In this document: one piece after another, positions 39,201-46,337 of the stretch | How positions within the stretch are numbered: the first letter of the stretch is position 1 | How the letters are laid out: every line of letters starts with the position of its first letter | Source: Tragulus kanchil | Taxonomy: Eukaryota > Chordata > Mammalia > Artiodactyla > Tragulidae | Assembly: GCA_022376925.1 (NCBI GenBank) | Contig: JAIOJX010000032.1 | Coordinates: forward strand, 296,226,897-296,290,896 | Length of the DNA stretch: 64,000 nucleotides | Reading direction: 5' to 3' | The notes under the pieces: generated by a model | Databases searched by the model: none | What the model was told of the DNA's origin: nothing | The model's input: only the letters and a program-made list of their open reading frames with translations | Position numbers and translations under genes: made by a program

Positions 39201-39800
39201 AGGGCTCCTAGCAGTGCCATATGAAAGATCAGGATGTAAGATTTCTAAGAACAATGTTGTTTTAACCATCTTTCCATCCCCAGCGATGCCTGACACTAGT
39301 GGTGTTTCCCTTGCCTGTATTAAAAAGAAAAAAAAAAATTCCAGGAACTCTCTGGCCAGGTCGTCCCAAGAAGCTCTTTCTGCTCTCTGATTTTCCTCCC
39401 CGAGTGCTTCATTTTGGACCTGTCACAGAGACTCCAAGGACCGATGCAAGGTCAAGGGATCTGCGTAAAAAAAGAGTTATGCTTCCAGAGAGTGCTGAAC
39501 CGTTGATGCAGTAAAGGCCCCCGGCGTGGCGGGCACTGACCTGCTCCAAAAGATAGATGAGCTGGTCTCGCGCCAGCCTCTTGAGCATGGAGAAGTCAGG
39601 CAGCTCTGGGGCGTCCGGCCGAGGGGAAAAAGCCATGGCAGCGGTCACCTGAGCCGCAGGGTGGAAGAAAGTGGACGTCCTCCGCTCCGAGGCGGCCGGC
39701 AGCGACCCAGGGTAAGCGCAGGCTGGCTCTCCTTCAGATACGGGCACACGCTCCGACAGAGCCCCCGAAGGGGCCCTCCAGCCACACTGGAGGAATGAAC
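14935..39800 (-). CDS. VPS33B: VPS33B gene, complete, 23 coding exons (several artefactually duplicated)
   Basis: Sec1/Munc18-family protein of late endosomal and alpha-granule trafficking. In the family it binds VIPAS39 and works with Rab11A; human loss causes arthrogryposis-renal dysfunction-cholestasis syndrome. Every exon was found by translating the minus strand and checking AG/GT borders and phase: E1 39541-39636, E2 34902-34982, E3 33198-33259, E4 31715-31764, E5 31452-31519, E6 28307-28352, E7 27153-27247, E8 26752-26856, E9 26278-26374, E10 25975-26052, E11 25187-25260, E12 24832-24918, E13 24577-24667, E14 24006-24080, E15 22606-22670, E16 22434-22488, E17 20558-20604, E18 19760-19892, E19 17855-17928, E20 17113-17214, E21 16888-16963, E22 16655-16771, E23 16291-16370. 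The sum is 1,854 nt, i.e. 617 residues, the human length as I recall it, with no internal stop. Extra copies of ten exons sit in the about 1.1-kb direct repeats. The start codon at 39636 lies in GCTGCCATGG context inside a CpG island. Identification is very secure. Confidence 0.97.
14951..14956 (-). terminator. VPS33B poly(A) signal, copy A
   Basis: AATAAA on the minus strand about 255 nt past the stop codon. The duplicate copy is at 16032-16037. Confidence 0.75.
15574..15690 (-). CDS. VPS33B: VPS33B exon 22, copy A (duplicate)
   Basis: Identical exon displaced by 1,081 bp. Confidence 0.9.
15807..15880 (-). pseudogene. VPS33B: degraded extra copy of VPS33B exon 21
   Basis: The donor end matches exon 21, but within about 40 bases the sequence picks up substitutions and small gaps and loses the acceptor. 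It then joins directly to repeat-unit sequence also found at 14799. Errors rising toward the join suggest a poor-quality contig end rather than mutation. Confidence 0.85.
16016..16370 (-). CDS. VPS33B: VPS33B exon 23 with stop and 3' UTR, copy B
   Basis: Coding part 16291-16370: completes Gly, then [25 protein letters not shown] and TGA. The 3' UTR of about 275 nt runs to an AATAAA signal at 16032-16037. Acceptor CCTTAG. The UTR end is approximate. Confidence 0.93.
16655..16771 (-). CDS. VPS33B: VPS33B exon 22, copy B
   Basis: 117 nt: completes Asp, then [20 protein letters not shown] through FLGREK plus one base. Acceptor TTGCAG, donor AAG/GTGAGA. Confidence 0.94.
16888..16963 (-). CDS. VPS33B: VPS33B exon 21 (complete copy)
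   Basis: 76 nt: [20 protein letters not shown] and ELAFT plus one base. Acceptor TCCCAG, donor CAG/GTATGT. Confidence 0.95.
17113..17214 (-). CDS. VPS33B: VPS33B exon 20
   Basis: 34 codons, [20 protein letters not shown] through SCRIIEQ. Acceptor CTCCAG, donor CAG/GTGAGA. Confidence 0.95.
17575..17735 (-). mobile_element. CHR-2-like tRNA SINE with an internal small repeat
   Basis: Plus strand GGCTGTACTGTTGGGGTAAT ... TACCAAGGAAGTTCC. CAGGGACTGAACCCA occurs twice in tandem. Confidence 0.6.
17855..17928 (-). CDS. VPS33B: VPS33B exon 19
   Basis: 74 nt: completes Gly, then [20 protein letters not shown] and KLNL. Acceptor TCCCAG, donor TTG/GTATGT. Confidence 0.95.
18185..18330 (+). mobile_element. 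MIR SINE
   Basis: Contains the MIR core signature GAGCAAGTCACTTAACCTCC and AAAATGGAGATAATA. Part of it is repeated at 19482. Confidence 0.75.
18557..18689 (-). CDS. VPS33B: VPS33B exon 18, copy A (duplicate)
   Basis: Identical exon displaced by 1,203 bp. Exons 17 plus 18 total 180 nt, so this particular duplication would keep the frame and add 60 residues if it were real. Confidence 0.9.
18815..18955 (-). mobile_element. L1 3' UTR fragment, antisense
   Basis: Reverse complement of the ruminant L1 tail (AACTGGAGGATAACCACATT..., TTGGTTTCTGCTGTACAACA). Repeated at about 20017-20157 by the tandem duplication. Confidence 0.65.
19356..19402 (-). CDS. VPS33B: VPS33B exon 17, copy A (duplicate)
   Basis: Identical exon displaced by 1,202 bp. 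It lies between the two copies of exon 18, so the plus-strand order is 18-17-18-17. Confidence 0.9.
19760..19892 (-). CDS. VPS33B: VPS33B exon 18, copy B
   Basis: 133 nt: [20 protein letters not shown] through LVTDKAA plus one base. Acceptor CTTCAG, donor CAG/GTGAGC. Confidence 0.94.
20558..20604 (-). CDS. VPS33B: VPS33B exon 17, copy B
   Basis: 47 nt: completes Gly, then [15 protein letters not shown]. Acceptor CCTCAG, donor CAG/GTAAGA. Confidence 0.93.
21120..22015 (+). mobile_element. two CHR-2-like SINEs in tandem
   Basis: Heads at 21123 and 21803, bodies with GAGTCTGTGCTCTAGAGCCT, ends with CAAAGACCCAGCACAGTCAA. The first is interrupted by young SINE insertion 4. Confidence 0.7.
21411..21730 (+). 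mobile_element. young SINE, insertion 4, nested in a CHR-2-like SINE
   Basis: Full-length long form with GC-rich 3' segment and an AAATAAATAAAT tail. Perfect target duplication AGAAACAAACACCCAG. In the VPS33B intron 16 region, antisense to the gene. Confidence 0.9.
22434..22488 (-). CDS. VPS33B: VPS33B exon 16
   Basis: 55 nt: [18 protein letters not shown] plus one base. Acceptor GTGCAG, donor GTGAGC. Only 117 bp from exon 15. Confidence 0.95.
22606..22670 (-). CDS. VPS33B: VPS33B exon 15
   Basis: 65 nt: completes Ala, then [20 protein letters not shown] and Q. Acceptor TTGCAG, donor CAG/GTGAGG. Confidence 0.95.
22917..22991 (-). CDS. VPS33B: VPS33B exon 14, copy A (duplicate)
   Basis: Identical 75-nt exon displaced by 1,089 bp. 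Confidence 0.9.
23128..23300 (+). mobile_element. CHR-2-like tRNA SINE
   Basis: GGGACTTCCCTGGTGCTCCA head and ACAACTAAGACCCAGC end. Repeated at 24217-24390. Confidence 0.65.
23485..23575 (-). CDS. VPS33B: VPS33B exon 13, copy A (duplicate)
   Basis: Same exon about 1,092 bp to the left. Splicing copy-B exon 14 to this exon would join incompatible phases (phase 1 to phase 0). Confidence 0.9.
23738..23798 (-). pseudogene. VPS33B: truncated extra copy of VPS33B exon 12
   Basis: Matches the 3' 61 nt of exon 12 and its donor, but ends abruptly at 23798. It is followed by about 22 bases without a match elsewhere in the window, then the start of the next repeat unit. There is no acceptor, so it cannot be a functional exon. 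This is what an unmerged contig end looks like. Confidence 0.88.
24006..24080 (-). CDS. VPS33B: VPS33B exon 14, copy B
   Basis: 75 nt: completes His, then [20 protein letters not shown] and KTEH plus one base. Contains the basic KKKTK stretch. Acceptor CTGCAG, donor GTGACT. Confidence 0.94.
24577..24667 (-). CDS. VPS33B: VPS33B exon 13, copy B
   Basis: 91 nt: [20 protein letters not shown] through HRLLSL plus one base. Acceptor CTCACAG, donor GTAGGT. Confidence 0.94.
24832..24918 (-). CDS. VPS33B: VPS33B exon 12 (complete copy)
   Basis: 29 codons, [20 protein letters not shown] through NLQTQYD. Acceptor TCGCAG, donor GAT/GTGAGG. This is the only complete copy; a truncated one lies at 23738-23798. 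Confidence 0.95.
25187..25260 (-). CDS. VPS33B: VPS33B exon 11
   Basis: 74 nt: completes Gly, then [20 protein letters not shown] and AEDK. Acceptor CAAAG, donor AAG/GTGAGC. Confidence 0.95.
25360..25480 (+). mobile_element. CHR-2-like tRNA SINE
   Basis: GACTTCCCTGGAAGTCCAGT head, B box GGTTTGAACCC, short A-rich tail. Confidence 0.6.
25500..25860 (+). mobile_element. Bov-tA-like SINE (dimeric arrangement)
   Basis: TTCACTGGTGGCTC head and two copies of the CACTCCAGTATTCTTGCCTG body. Confidence 0.7.
25975..26052 (-). CDS. VPS33B: VPS33B exon 10
   Basis: 78 nt: completes Asp, then [20 protein letters not shown] through FRIKC plus one base. Acceptor TTTCAG, donor GTG/GTGAGT. Confidence 0.95.
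26278..26374 (-). CDS. VPS33B: VPS33B exon 9
   Basis: 97 nt: [20 protein letters not shown] through HIFLLDR plus one base. Acceptor CGGCAG, donor GAG/GTGAGC. Confidence 0.95.
26752..26856 (-). CDS. VPS33B: VPS33B exon 8
   Basis: 35 codons, [20 protein letters not shown] through GIGRCAK. Carries GPFLNCYG where I recall GPFPNCYG in human, a possible lineage substitution. Acceptor CTACAG, donor AAG/GTGAGC. Confidence 0.95.
27153..27247 (-). CDS. VPS33B: VPS33B exon 7
   Basis: 95 nt: completes an Asp codon, then [20 protein letters not shown] through FFRDYFL. Acceptor CCGCAG, donor CTG/GTAAGT. Confidence 0.95.
28307..28352 (-). CDS. VPS33B: VPS33B exon 6
   Basis: 46 nt: [15 protein letters not shown] plus one base. 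Acceptor CTTTCAG, donor GAG/GTGAGA. Separated from exon 5 by a 3.1-kb intron filled with SINEs. Confidence 0.94.
29385..29780 (-). mobile_element. two CHR-2-like SINEs
   Basis: Plus-strand ends GCCACCAAGGGAAGTCC near 29648 and GGCCACAAGGGAATTCC near 29771. Confidence 0.6.
30088..30240 (+). mobile_element. CHR-2-like tRNA SINE
   Basis: GGGACTCCCATCGTGGTCCA head, CATAACCAAGACCCTATGCA end. Confidence 0.6.
30738..31240 (+). mobile_element. Bov-tA-like SINE, interrupted
   Basis: GATAGCTTCCTAGGTGGCGC head, body resumes at 31049 through GAGTTGGACATGACCAAGTG. Split by young SINE insertion 5. Confidence 0.7.
30779..31048 (+). mobile_element. young SINE, insertion 5, nested in a Bov-tA-like SINE
   Basis: Short form. 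Splits a Bov-tA-like element; target duplication ATCTGCCTGA. In VPS33B intron 5. Confidence 0.85.
31452..31519 (-). CDS. VPS33B: VPS33B exon 5
   Basis: 68 nt: the last two bases of the Ser codon, then [20 protein letters not shown] to the final QK. Acceptor CTGTAG, donor AAG/GTGAGT. Confidence 0.95.
31715..31764 (-). CDS. VPS33B: VPS33B exon 4
   Basis: 50 nt completing the Q codon and encoding [16 protein letters not shown] plus one base of a Ser codon. Acceptor CATAG, donor GTGAGTG. Confidence 0.94.
31985..32260 (+). mobile_element. L1 3' UTR fragment, sense
   Basis: Ends with GGCAGAAACCCACACAATAT then TCCTCCAATTCAAAATAAAT, the typical ruminant L1 tail. Confidence 0.65.
33198..33259 (-). 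CDS. VPS33B: VPS33B exon 3, copy A
   Basis: 62 nt: [20 protein letters not shown] plus two bases of the next codon. Acceptor CTGTAG, donor GTGAGTG. An extra 62 nt in the message would shift the frame, so the second copy cannot be used together with this one. Confidence 0.94.
34313..34374 (-). CDS. VPS33B: VPS33B exon 3, copy B (duplicate)
   Basis: Identical 62-nt exon displaced by 1,115 bp within the direct repeat 32293-34529. Confidence 0.9.
34577..34745 (+). mobile_element. CHR-2-like tRNA SINE
   Basis: GGGACTTCCCTGGTGGTCCA head, AAATAAATACATAAAT tail. Confidence 0.7.
34902..34982 (-). CDS. VPS33B: VPS33B exon 2
   Basis: 27 in-phase codons, [20 protein letters not shown] onward to SILK. 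Acceptor TTTAG, donor AAG/GTACCG. Part of the N-terminal Sec1/Munc18 domain. Confidence 0.95.
35075..35690 (+). mobile_element. CHR-2-like SINE, interrupted
   Basis: GGGACTTCCCTGGTGGCACA head, resumes after young SINE 6 with TGCAATGAGAAGCCC and ends in ATAAATAAGGAAATAAAT. Confidence 0.65.
35251..35557 (+). mobile_element. young SINE, insertion 6, nested in a CHR-2-like SINE
   Basis: Long form, target duplication AAGAAGTAACTG. In VPS33B intron 1. Confidence 0.85.
35700..35812 (-). mobile_element. CHR-2-like tRNA SINE, short
   Basis: Plus strand TTATTGGCTGTGCCACATGT through TGAACCACCAG. Repeated at 36291-36403. Confidence 0.55.
35841..36148 (+). mobile_element. hybrid young SINE (head of insertion 7, body of insertion 6)
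   Basis: The first about 40 bp match the SINE at 36432 (GGTGGTTCAGTGGGCAGAGA) and the rest match the SINE at 35251 (GCAGCGCAAGCGGCGCTGG). This marks the breakpoint of a 591-bp tandem duplication. Confidence 0.85.
36420..38593. repeat. tandem direct duplication D11 (36420-37490 / 37522-38593)
   Basis: Offset 1,103 bp with about 25 unmatched bases at the join. Confidence 0.92.
36432..36726 (+). mobile_element. young SINE, insertion 7
   Basis: Short 3' form (GAGGCCCAAATTAAA tail). Possible target duplication GAAGTC. Copied at 37535-37829 by tandem duplication. Confidence 0.8.
39541..39636 (-). CDS. VPS33B: VPS33B exon 1 (start codon), copy A
   Basis: Encodes residues 1-32, beginning [20 protein letters not shown] and ending LLEQ. 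The donor after codon 32 is CAG/GTCAGT. An upstream in-frame ATG (frame open to 39747) is rejected because the family starts at MAF, and this ATG has a good GCCATGG context. Confidence 0.95.
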
Positions 39801-40065
39801 AGCTGCAGCCAAGGGACCTCGTCTCAGGCCTGCAGCCACTGCGGCCCGCCCCGCCCCTCCCGGTCCAGCCCGCCTACCGGCGGGATTCGGGCCTACACCT
39901 GCAGCGATACCAACGCGAGGGGCGACTTCCTAGACCTCCCGGAAGTCCGTACGCTCGCGCACCGTTCACGGCACCCAGAAAAGGACGGCGGCTTGGGAAA
40001 GGGGCATTTGAAAACGCGCGGAAACTTTCCGGTCTCATCCCCGGTCAGGTGCGTGTTCCGGTGAG
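39560..40065 (-). promoter_or_regulatory. VPS33B CpG-island promoter, copy A
   Basis: Dense CpG and high GC around and upstream of the start codon, no TATA box, and an ETS-type CCGGAAG near 39940 on the plus strand. Typical housekeeping promoter. The same island is repeated at about 40690-41190. Confidence 0.8.
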
Positions 40066-40669
40066 AAAAGGGTTATACCTTAAACAGATTTTGAAGGGTA
40101 CATCCAATTCTCCTAGCTCACGCAAGCAAGCGTGATTTTCACTTGCTTGATTTTCAGAACTTCGTGAAATGGGTGAGACCAACTAGGAATCCGGAGAGCA
40201 CGGATAATCGGGGATCTTGGCTGTCGATCAGGTCTACTCCACAAAGTCAGGGCTCTTCCAGCTTCTGACCTGCGGAAGGCTAGACATGGACACGGGTGAG
40301 AGGAGAGAAGAAGAACGCGTCAGGAGCCAAGGGAAGTTGAGTCTCGTCAGCTGTGACCTTCATTATCGGAGTTCTGACTCATTAATGCATCGCCCTTCGT
40401 GGGAAAATACATAAACGGTGGCATATTCATACAATAAAAATAACTGAATAAAGGAAAGAAGCCGGACGCAATATACTGCCATTTGGCCAGGTCGTCCCAA
40501 GAAGCTCTTTCTGCTCTGATTTTCCTCCCCGAGTGCTTCATTTTGGACCTGTCACAGAGACTCCAAGGACCGATGCAAGGTCAAGGGATCTGCGTAAAAA
40601 AAGAGTTATGCTTCCAGAGAGTGCTGAACCGTTGATGCAGTAAAGGCCCCCGGCGTGGCGGGCACTGAC

Positions 40670-40765
40670 CTGCTCCAAAAGATAGATGAGCTGGTCTCGC
40701 GCCAGCCTCTTGAGCATGGAGAAGTCAGGCAGCTCTGGGGCGTCCGGCCGAGGGGAAAAAGCCAT
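40670..40765 (-). CDS. VPS33B: VPS33B exon 1, copy B (duplicate)
   Basis: Same 96-nt exon as at 39541-39636, displaced by 1,129 bp together with its flanking CpG island. Only one copy is needed for the intact protein; the second is most likely an unmerged contig overlap. Confidence 0.9.
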
Positions 40766-41190
40766 GGCAGCGGTCACCTGAGCCGCAGGGTGGAAGAAAG
40801 TGGACGTCCTCCGCTCCGAGGCGGCCGGCAGCGACCCAGGGTAAGCGCAGGCTGGCTCTCCTTCAGATACGGGCACACGCTCCGACAGAGCCCCCGAAGG
40901 GGCCCTCCAGCCACACTGGAGGAATGAACAGCTGCAGCCAAGGGACCTCGTCTCAGGCCTGCAGCCACTGCGGCCCGCCCCGCCCCTCCCGGTCCAGCCC
41001 GCCTACCGGCGGGATTCGGGCCTACACCTGCAGCGATACCAACGCGAGGGGCGACTTCCTAGACCTCCCGGAAGTCCGTACGCTCGCGCACCGTTCACGG
41101 CACCCAGAAAAGGACGGCGGCTTGGAAGGGACATTTGAAAACGCGCGGAAACGTTCCGGTCTCATCCCCGGTCAGGTGCGTGTTCCGGTG
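40690..41190 (-). promoter_or_regulatory. VPS33B CpG-island promoter, copy B (duplicate)
   Basis: Second copy, displaced by 1,129 bp, with small differences near 41124-41155 (for example GGAAGGGACATT against GGAAAGGGGCATT). Confidence 0.75.
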
Positions 41191-41227
41191 AGAAAAGGGT
41201 TATACCTTAAACAGATTTTGAAGGGTA

Positions 41228-43367
41228 CATCCAATTCTCCTAGCTCACGCAAGCAAGCGTGATTTTCACTTGCTTGATTTTCAGAACTTCGTGAAATGGG
41301 TGAGACCAACTAGGAATCCGGAGAGCACGGATAATCGGGGATCTTGGCTGTCGATCAGGTCTACTCCACAAAGTCAGGGCTCTTCCAGCTTCTGACCTGC
41401 GGAAGGCTAGACATGGACACGGGTGAGAGGAGAGAAGAAGAACGCGTCAGGAGCCAAGGGAAGTTGAGTCTCGTCAGCTGTGACCTTCATTATCGGAGTT
41501 CTGACTCATTAATGCATCGCCCTTCGTGGGAAAATACATAAACGGTGGCATATTCATACAATAAAAATAACTGAATAAAGGAAAGAAGCCGGACGCAAAA
41601 GTGGTATCTATGCCATTTATTATCAGGTTCTTCAACAGGAAAAATTATAGTGAAAATTTTCAAGAAAGTGATTGACTCTGGAGATGAAAATTGGGAAGAA
41701 AATTAAAGAATTTCCAGAAGTGATAGTAAAGATCTGTATCTACCTTGTTTTTAAAGATTTATTTATTTATTTTGGTGGGGGTGGGGAGGGAGGGGAGCAG
41801 GCAGGCCACTTCTATTGGTCTTTCATTTGTCCGTTTTCATCCATCTTTTTCCTTTGGCCCGTGTGGGCCTCCCATCGCGGCGGCCTGTGTTGTCGCAGAA
41901 CACCGGCTCTGGGCTCATGCGCTGCAGAGCTCCGGCTTGGTAGTTGGACACATCAGTCCAGCCGCTCCGCGGCACGTGGGATCTTCCCAGGCCAGGGCTC
42001 GAACCGGCGCCCCTTGCACTGCAAGGCGGTGTCCTTACCCACTGGACCACCAGGGAAGCCCCCTACCTTGCTTTAAAAAAGAAGTTTATGAGAGACATTA
42101 CAATGGACAGATCTGGCTAACAATACTTGGCACTTACTAATTAAGACATCACAAACCCATCTCCTGGTGAGATGCATAGGAAGCACAAGTTAAATCTGAT
42201 CAAGCTTCAAGATCTAACTGCCCGTTCATAGGAAATACAGAAAGTAGTGGATACATGATATAAAAACATAAGGATAAAATCAAGAATGTCCAAAATTCAT
42301 CCAATTCTCCTAGCTCACGCAAGCAAGCGGGATTTTCACTTGCTTGATTTTCAGAACTTCGTGAAATGGGTGAGACCAACTAGGAATCCGGAGAGCACGG
42401 ATAATCGGGGATCTTGGCTGTCGATCAGGTCTACTCCACAAAGTCAGGGCTCTTCCAGCTTCTGACCTGCGGAAGGCTAGACATGGACACGGGTGAGAGG
42501 AGAGAAGAAGAACGCGTCAGGAGCCAAGGGAAGTTGAGTCTCGTCAGCTGTGACCTTCATTATCGGAGTTCTGACTCATTAATGCATCGCCCTTCGTGGG
42601 AAAATACATAAACGGTGGCATATTCATACAATAAAAATAACTGAATAAAGGAAAGAAGCCGGACGCAAAAGTGGTATCTATGCCATTTATTATCAGGTTC
42701 TTCAACAGGAAAAATTATAGTGAAAATTTTCAAGAAAGTGATTGACTCTGGAGATGAAAATTGGGAAGAAAATTAAAGAATTTCCAGAAGTGATAGTAAA
42801 GATCTGTATCTACCTTGTTTTTAAAGATTTATTTATTTATTTTGGTGGGGGTGGGGAGGGAGGGGAGCAGGCAGGCCACTTCTATTGGTCTTTCATTTGT
42901 CCGTTTTCATCCATCTTTTTCCTTTGGCCCGTGTGGGCCTCCCATCGCGGCGGCCTGTGTTGTCGCAGAACACCGGCTCTGGGCTCATGCGCTGCAGAGC
43001 TCCGGCTTGGTAGTTGGACACATCAGTCCAGCCGCTCCGCGGCACGTGGGATCTTCCCAGGCCAGGGCTCGAACCGGCGCCCCTTGCACTGCAAGGCGGT
43101 GTCCTTACCCACTGGACCACCAGGGAAGCCCCCTACCTTGTTTTTAAAAAGAAGTTTATGAGAGACATTACAATGGACAGATCTGGCTAACAATACTTGG
43201 CACTTACTAATTAAGACATCACAAACCCATCTCCTGGTGAGATGCATAGGAAGCACAAGTTAAATCTGATCAAGCTTCAAGATCTAACTGCCCGTTCATA
43301 GGAAATACAGAAAGTAGTGGATACATGATATAAAAACATAAGGATAAAATCAAGAATGTCCAAAATG
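41228..43367. repeat. tandem direct duplication D13 (41228-42297 / 42298-43367)
   Basis: Offset 1,070 bp. Overlaps D12, so the 40100-40460 segment occurs three times. Confidence 0.92.
41748..42061 (-). mobile_element. young SINE, insertion 8
   Basis: Long form flanked by CTACCTTG. Copied at 42818-43131. Confidence 0.85.
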
Positions 43368-43429
43368 CACACAATTGTATGTATATTGTATAGATGAAAT
43401 AGGATGTCTCAAATCTGTTACCTTTAATA

Positions 43430-43575
43430 TTTATTATTTATTTGGTCGCAGTGGTTCTTAGTTGCAGCATGTGAAATATTTGATCTTTGATGAGGCATGC
43501 AGAATCTTTAGTTATCGCACGTGGGATCTTTTTTTAGTTGCTACTGCTACTCTTTAGTTGCAGCATGCATGTTAA
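43430..43575 (-). mobile_element. degenerate tRNA SINE
   Basis: Plus strand TTATTTATTTGGTCGCAGTG with repeated CTTTAGTTGCAGCATG motifs. Confidence 0.5.
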
Positions 43576-43989
43576 CAAAGAAAGATTGGCCATTTGTTCA
43601 GTGTTGAAATTGGGTGACCAGTACACAGAGGTTTCATTGCATTATAAGATGCTGCTTTCAAATGTTTGAAAACTTTTATAATAGATTAAGTAAAAACAAG
43701 ACAAAACAAACCTTCTATGCTCACACTGAGTTTCAGAGCTCATCACATATTTTTTATGAGCTTCCTCTCAACCCCTCTCCTTAGATCAAATCTCAGCTGC
43801 ACAGAAAGAAAGCAAGCCCTTTGCAGACGAGTGACACATATGTCCCCCAGGCCACAGGGACTTTAGTCCCATCTGTCCTACGTTTGCTGGCTCTTGAGTC
43901 TGGCCTAAGGTCACTGTCATTCCACCCACAGTTGCTTTCACTCCAGCTTGGGTGGTCTTGTCATCTGTGGCTTCCTCTGTCAGATGCTG

Positions 43990-44290
43990 CACCTGGCCCC
44001 TTAACGCACCTCCACCTCATCCAGTGTGACATCAAAGTCCTTCATTGTGACATGAAACAGGGCTGACTTGGGATCAGCACTGTAGAGTCCTTTGGCCCCT
44101 GCCCAATGGAACATAGGCTGAGGGAATCCCCATTCCCCAGTACAGCCTCCCAGCTTGGGGGGGACCAGGGAGGAGAAGACAACAGTTCCCCCACACACCT
44201 CAGTGCCAGTGGGTTAGGAACTGAGAAACACTGACCATCTAGAGCAGGAATGGGTCAACCTGTAGGAAGTTGAGGCCTTCTTGACTGGCA
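43990..44290 (-). pseudogene. possible decayed coding relic, unrecognised
   Basis: The minus strand has a 66-codon open frame from 44198 to a stop at 44001, with protein-like composition (GFPQPMFHWAGAKGLYSADP ... FDVTLDEVEVR). Just upstream, in other frames, FTFASQEGLNFLQVDPFLL looks similar in character, interrupted by stops. It begins with GTG, has no clear splice sites, and I do not recognise the family. A processed pseudogene is one option; chance is another. Confidence 0.3.
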
Positions 44291-44334
44291 AAGGTAAAGA
44301 CAGGACTTTCTGCCATTTTGGACTTGCTGATGGG

Positions 44335-44530
44335 TTGGGCTTCCAGGTGGCTCTAGTGGTAAAGAGCCAATGTAGGAGCCCTGAGTCAGGAGGAACCCCA
44401 GAGAAGGAAATGGCAACCCACTTCAATATTCTTGCCTAGAGAATCCCCACGGACAGAAGAGCCTAGTGGCCTACAGTCCATAGTGTTGCAGAGAGTTGGA
44501 CACGATGGAAGCAACTGCGCACACACGTAA
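44335..44530 (+). mobile_element. Bov-tA-like SINE
   Basis: GGGCTTCCAGGTGGCTCTAG head and GAGTTGGACACGATGGAAGC end. The latter half is repeated at 45477-45620. Confidence 0.65.
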
Positions 44531-44584
44531 GGTGTCCTAGCCATTTCTTCATTCACTCAACCAATACTGAAATCTATGTTGGGG

Positions 44585-44700
44585 GAATTCCCTGGAGATC
44601 AGTGGTTAGGACTCTGCTTCCACTGTAAGGGACATGGGTTCAACACTTGGTCAGGGAACTAAGATGCCATTTGCCACCTGGCAAAAAAAAAAAAAAAAGA
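44585..44700 (+). mobile_element. CHR-2-like tRNA SINE
   Basis: GGAATTCCCTGGAGATCAGT head, long A tail. Repeated at 45675-45790. Confidence 0.6.
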
Positions 44701-44746
44701 AAAAAAAAGACACTTAAAATGAAGAAAGATTAAAAAGAAAAATCTA

Positions 44747-45068
44747 GGGCTTCCCTTGGTGGTCCAGTGGGTAAGGACACCGCCTTGCAGTGCAAGGGGC
44801 ACTGGTTCGATCCCTGGACTGGGAAGATCACACGTGCCGCGGAGCGGCTGGACCGATGTGTCCAATTACCGAGCCGGAGCTCCGGTGTATGTGTGCCCAG
44901 AGTCGGCACTCTTTAACAACAGAGGCCACCGGGATGGGAGGCCCACAGGAGCCAAAAGAACAAAGGCGGATGAAAATAGAGAAATGAAAGACCAATAGAA
45001 GTGGCCCACCCCCCTCCCTCCCCACCCCACCCACCAAAAAGATAAATAAAATTTAACAAAAAAAAGAA
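44747..45068 (+). mobile_element. young SINE, insertion 9
   Basis: Long form, target duplication AAAGAAAAATCTA. Copied at 45837-46158. Confidence 0.85.
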
Positions 45069-46337
45069 AGAAAGAAAAATCTATGTTAAGGATGACACTA
45101 CAGAAATGAACACTGACAGATCTCCTGCCCTTATTGATTCTACTTTCTAATGGGGCGATGAGAAAATAATGCATTACTAACCCATTTCAAATACTGGGAA
45201 CAGTTAAACATGGTGTGGTGATAGACCGTGAAGGGAGCTGTTTGTTTTTTTTTTTAAAAAAGATTTATTTATTTATTTATTTGGGGGGTGGGAGGGTGGG
45301 GGCAGGCGGGCTACTTCTATTGGTCTTTCATTTGTCCATTTTCATCCATCTTTGTTCTTTGGCCCATGTGGGCCTCCCATCGTGGTGGCCTCTGTTGTTG
45401 CAGAGCACCAGCTCTGGGTGCATGCGCTCCAGAGCTCTGGCTCGGTAATTGGACACATCGGTCCAGCCGCTCCGGGCAGGAGGAACCCCAGAGAAGGAAA
45501 TGGCAACCCACTTCAATATTCTTGCCTAGAGAATCCCCACGGACAGAAGAGCCTAGTGGCCTACAGTCCATAGTGTTGCAGAGAGTTGGACACGATGGAA
45601 GCAACTGCGCACACACGTAAGGTGTCCTAGCCATTTCTTCATTCACTCAACCAATACTGAAATCTATGTTGGGGGAATTCCCTGGAGATCAGTGGTTAGG
45701 ACTCTGCTTCCACTGTAAGGGACATGGGTTCAACACTTGGTCAGGGAACTAAGATGCCATTTGCCACCTGGCAAAAAAAAAAAAAAAAGAAAAAAAAAGA
45801 CACTTAAAATGAAGAAAGATTAAAAAGAAAAATCTAGGGCTTCCCTTGGTGGTCCAGTGGGTAAGGACACCGCCTTGCAGTGCAAGGGGCACTGGTTCGA
45901 TCCCTGGACTGGGAAGATCACACGTGCCGCGGAGCGGCTGGACCGATGTGTCCAATTACCGAGCCGGAGCTCCGGTGTATGTGTGCCCAGAGTCGGCACT
46001 CTTTAACAACAGAGGCCACCGGGATGGGAGGCCCACAGGAGCCAAAAGAACAAAGGCGGATGAAAATAGAGAAATGAAAGACCAATAGAAGTGGCCCGCC
46101 CATCCCCCTCCCTCCCCACCCCACCCACCAAAAAGATAAATAAAATTTAACAAAAAAAAGAAAGAAAGAAAAATCTATGTTAAGGATGACACTACAGAAA
46201 TGAACACTGACAGATCTCCTGCCCTTATTGATTCTACTTTCTAATGGGGCGATGAGAAAATAATGCATTACTAACCCATTTCAAATACTGGGAACAGTTA
46301 AACATGGTGTGGTGATAGACCGTGAAGGGAGCTGTTT

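Larger units (their letters stand above)
39354..41620. repeat. tandem direct duplication D12 (39354-40484 / 40485-41620), VPS33B promoter and exon 1
   Basis: Offset 1,127-1,129 bp. Confidence 0.93.

Noticed and set aside
39637..39747. Upstream in-frame ATG of VPS33B
   Set aside because: It would add 37 residues absent from the family; the downstream ATG has the better context and the conserved start.
41672..43161. Recurrent 60-140-codon open frames such as those containing [12 protein letters not shown] or [16 protein letters not shown]
   Set aside because: They are translations of the young SINE in various frames, recurring wherever a copy lies.
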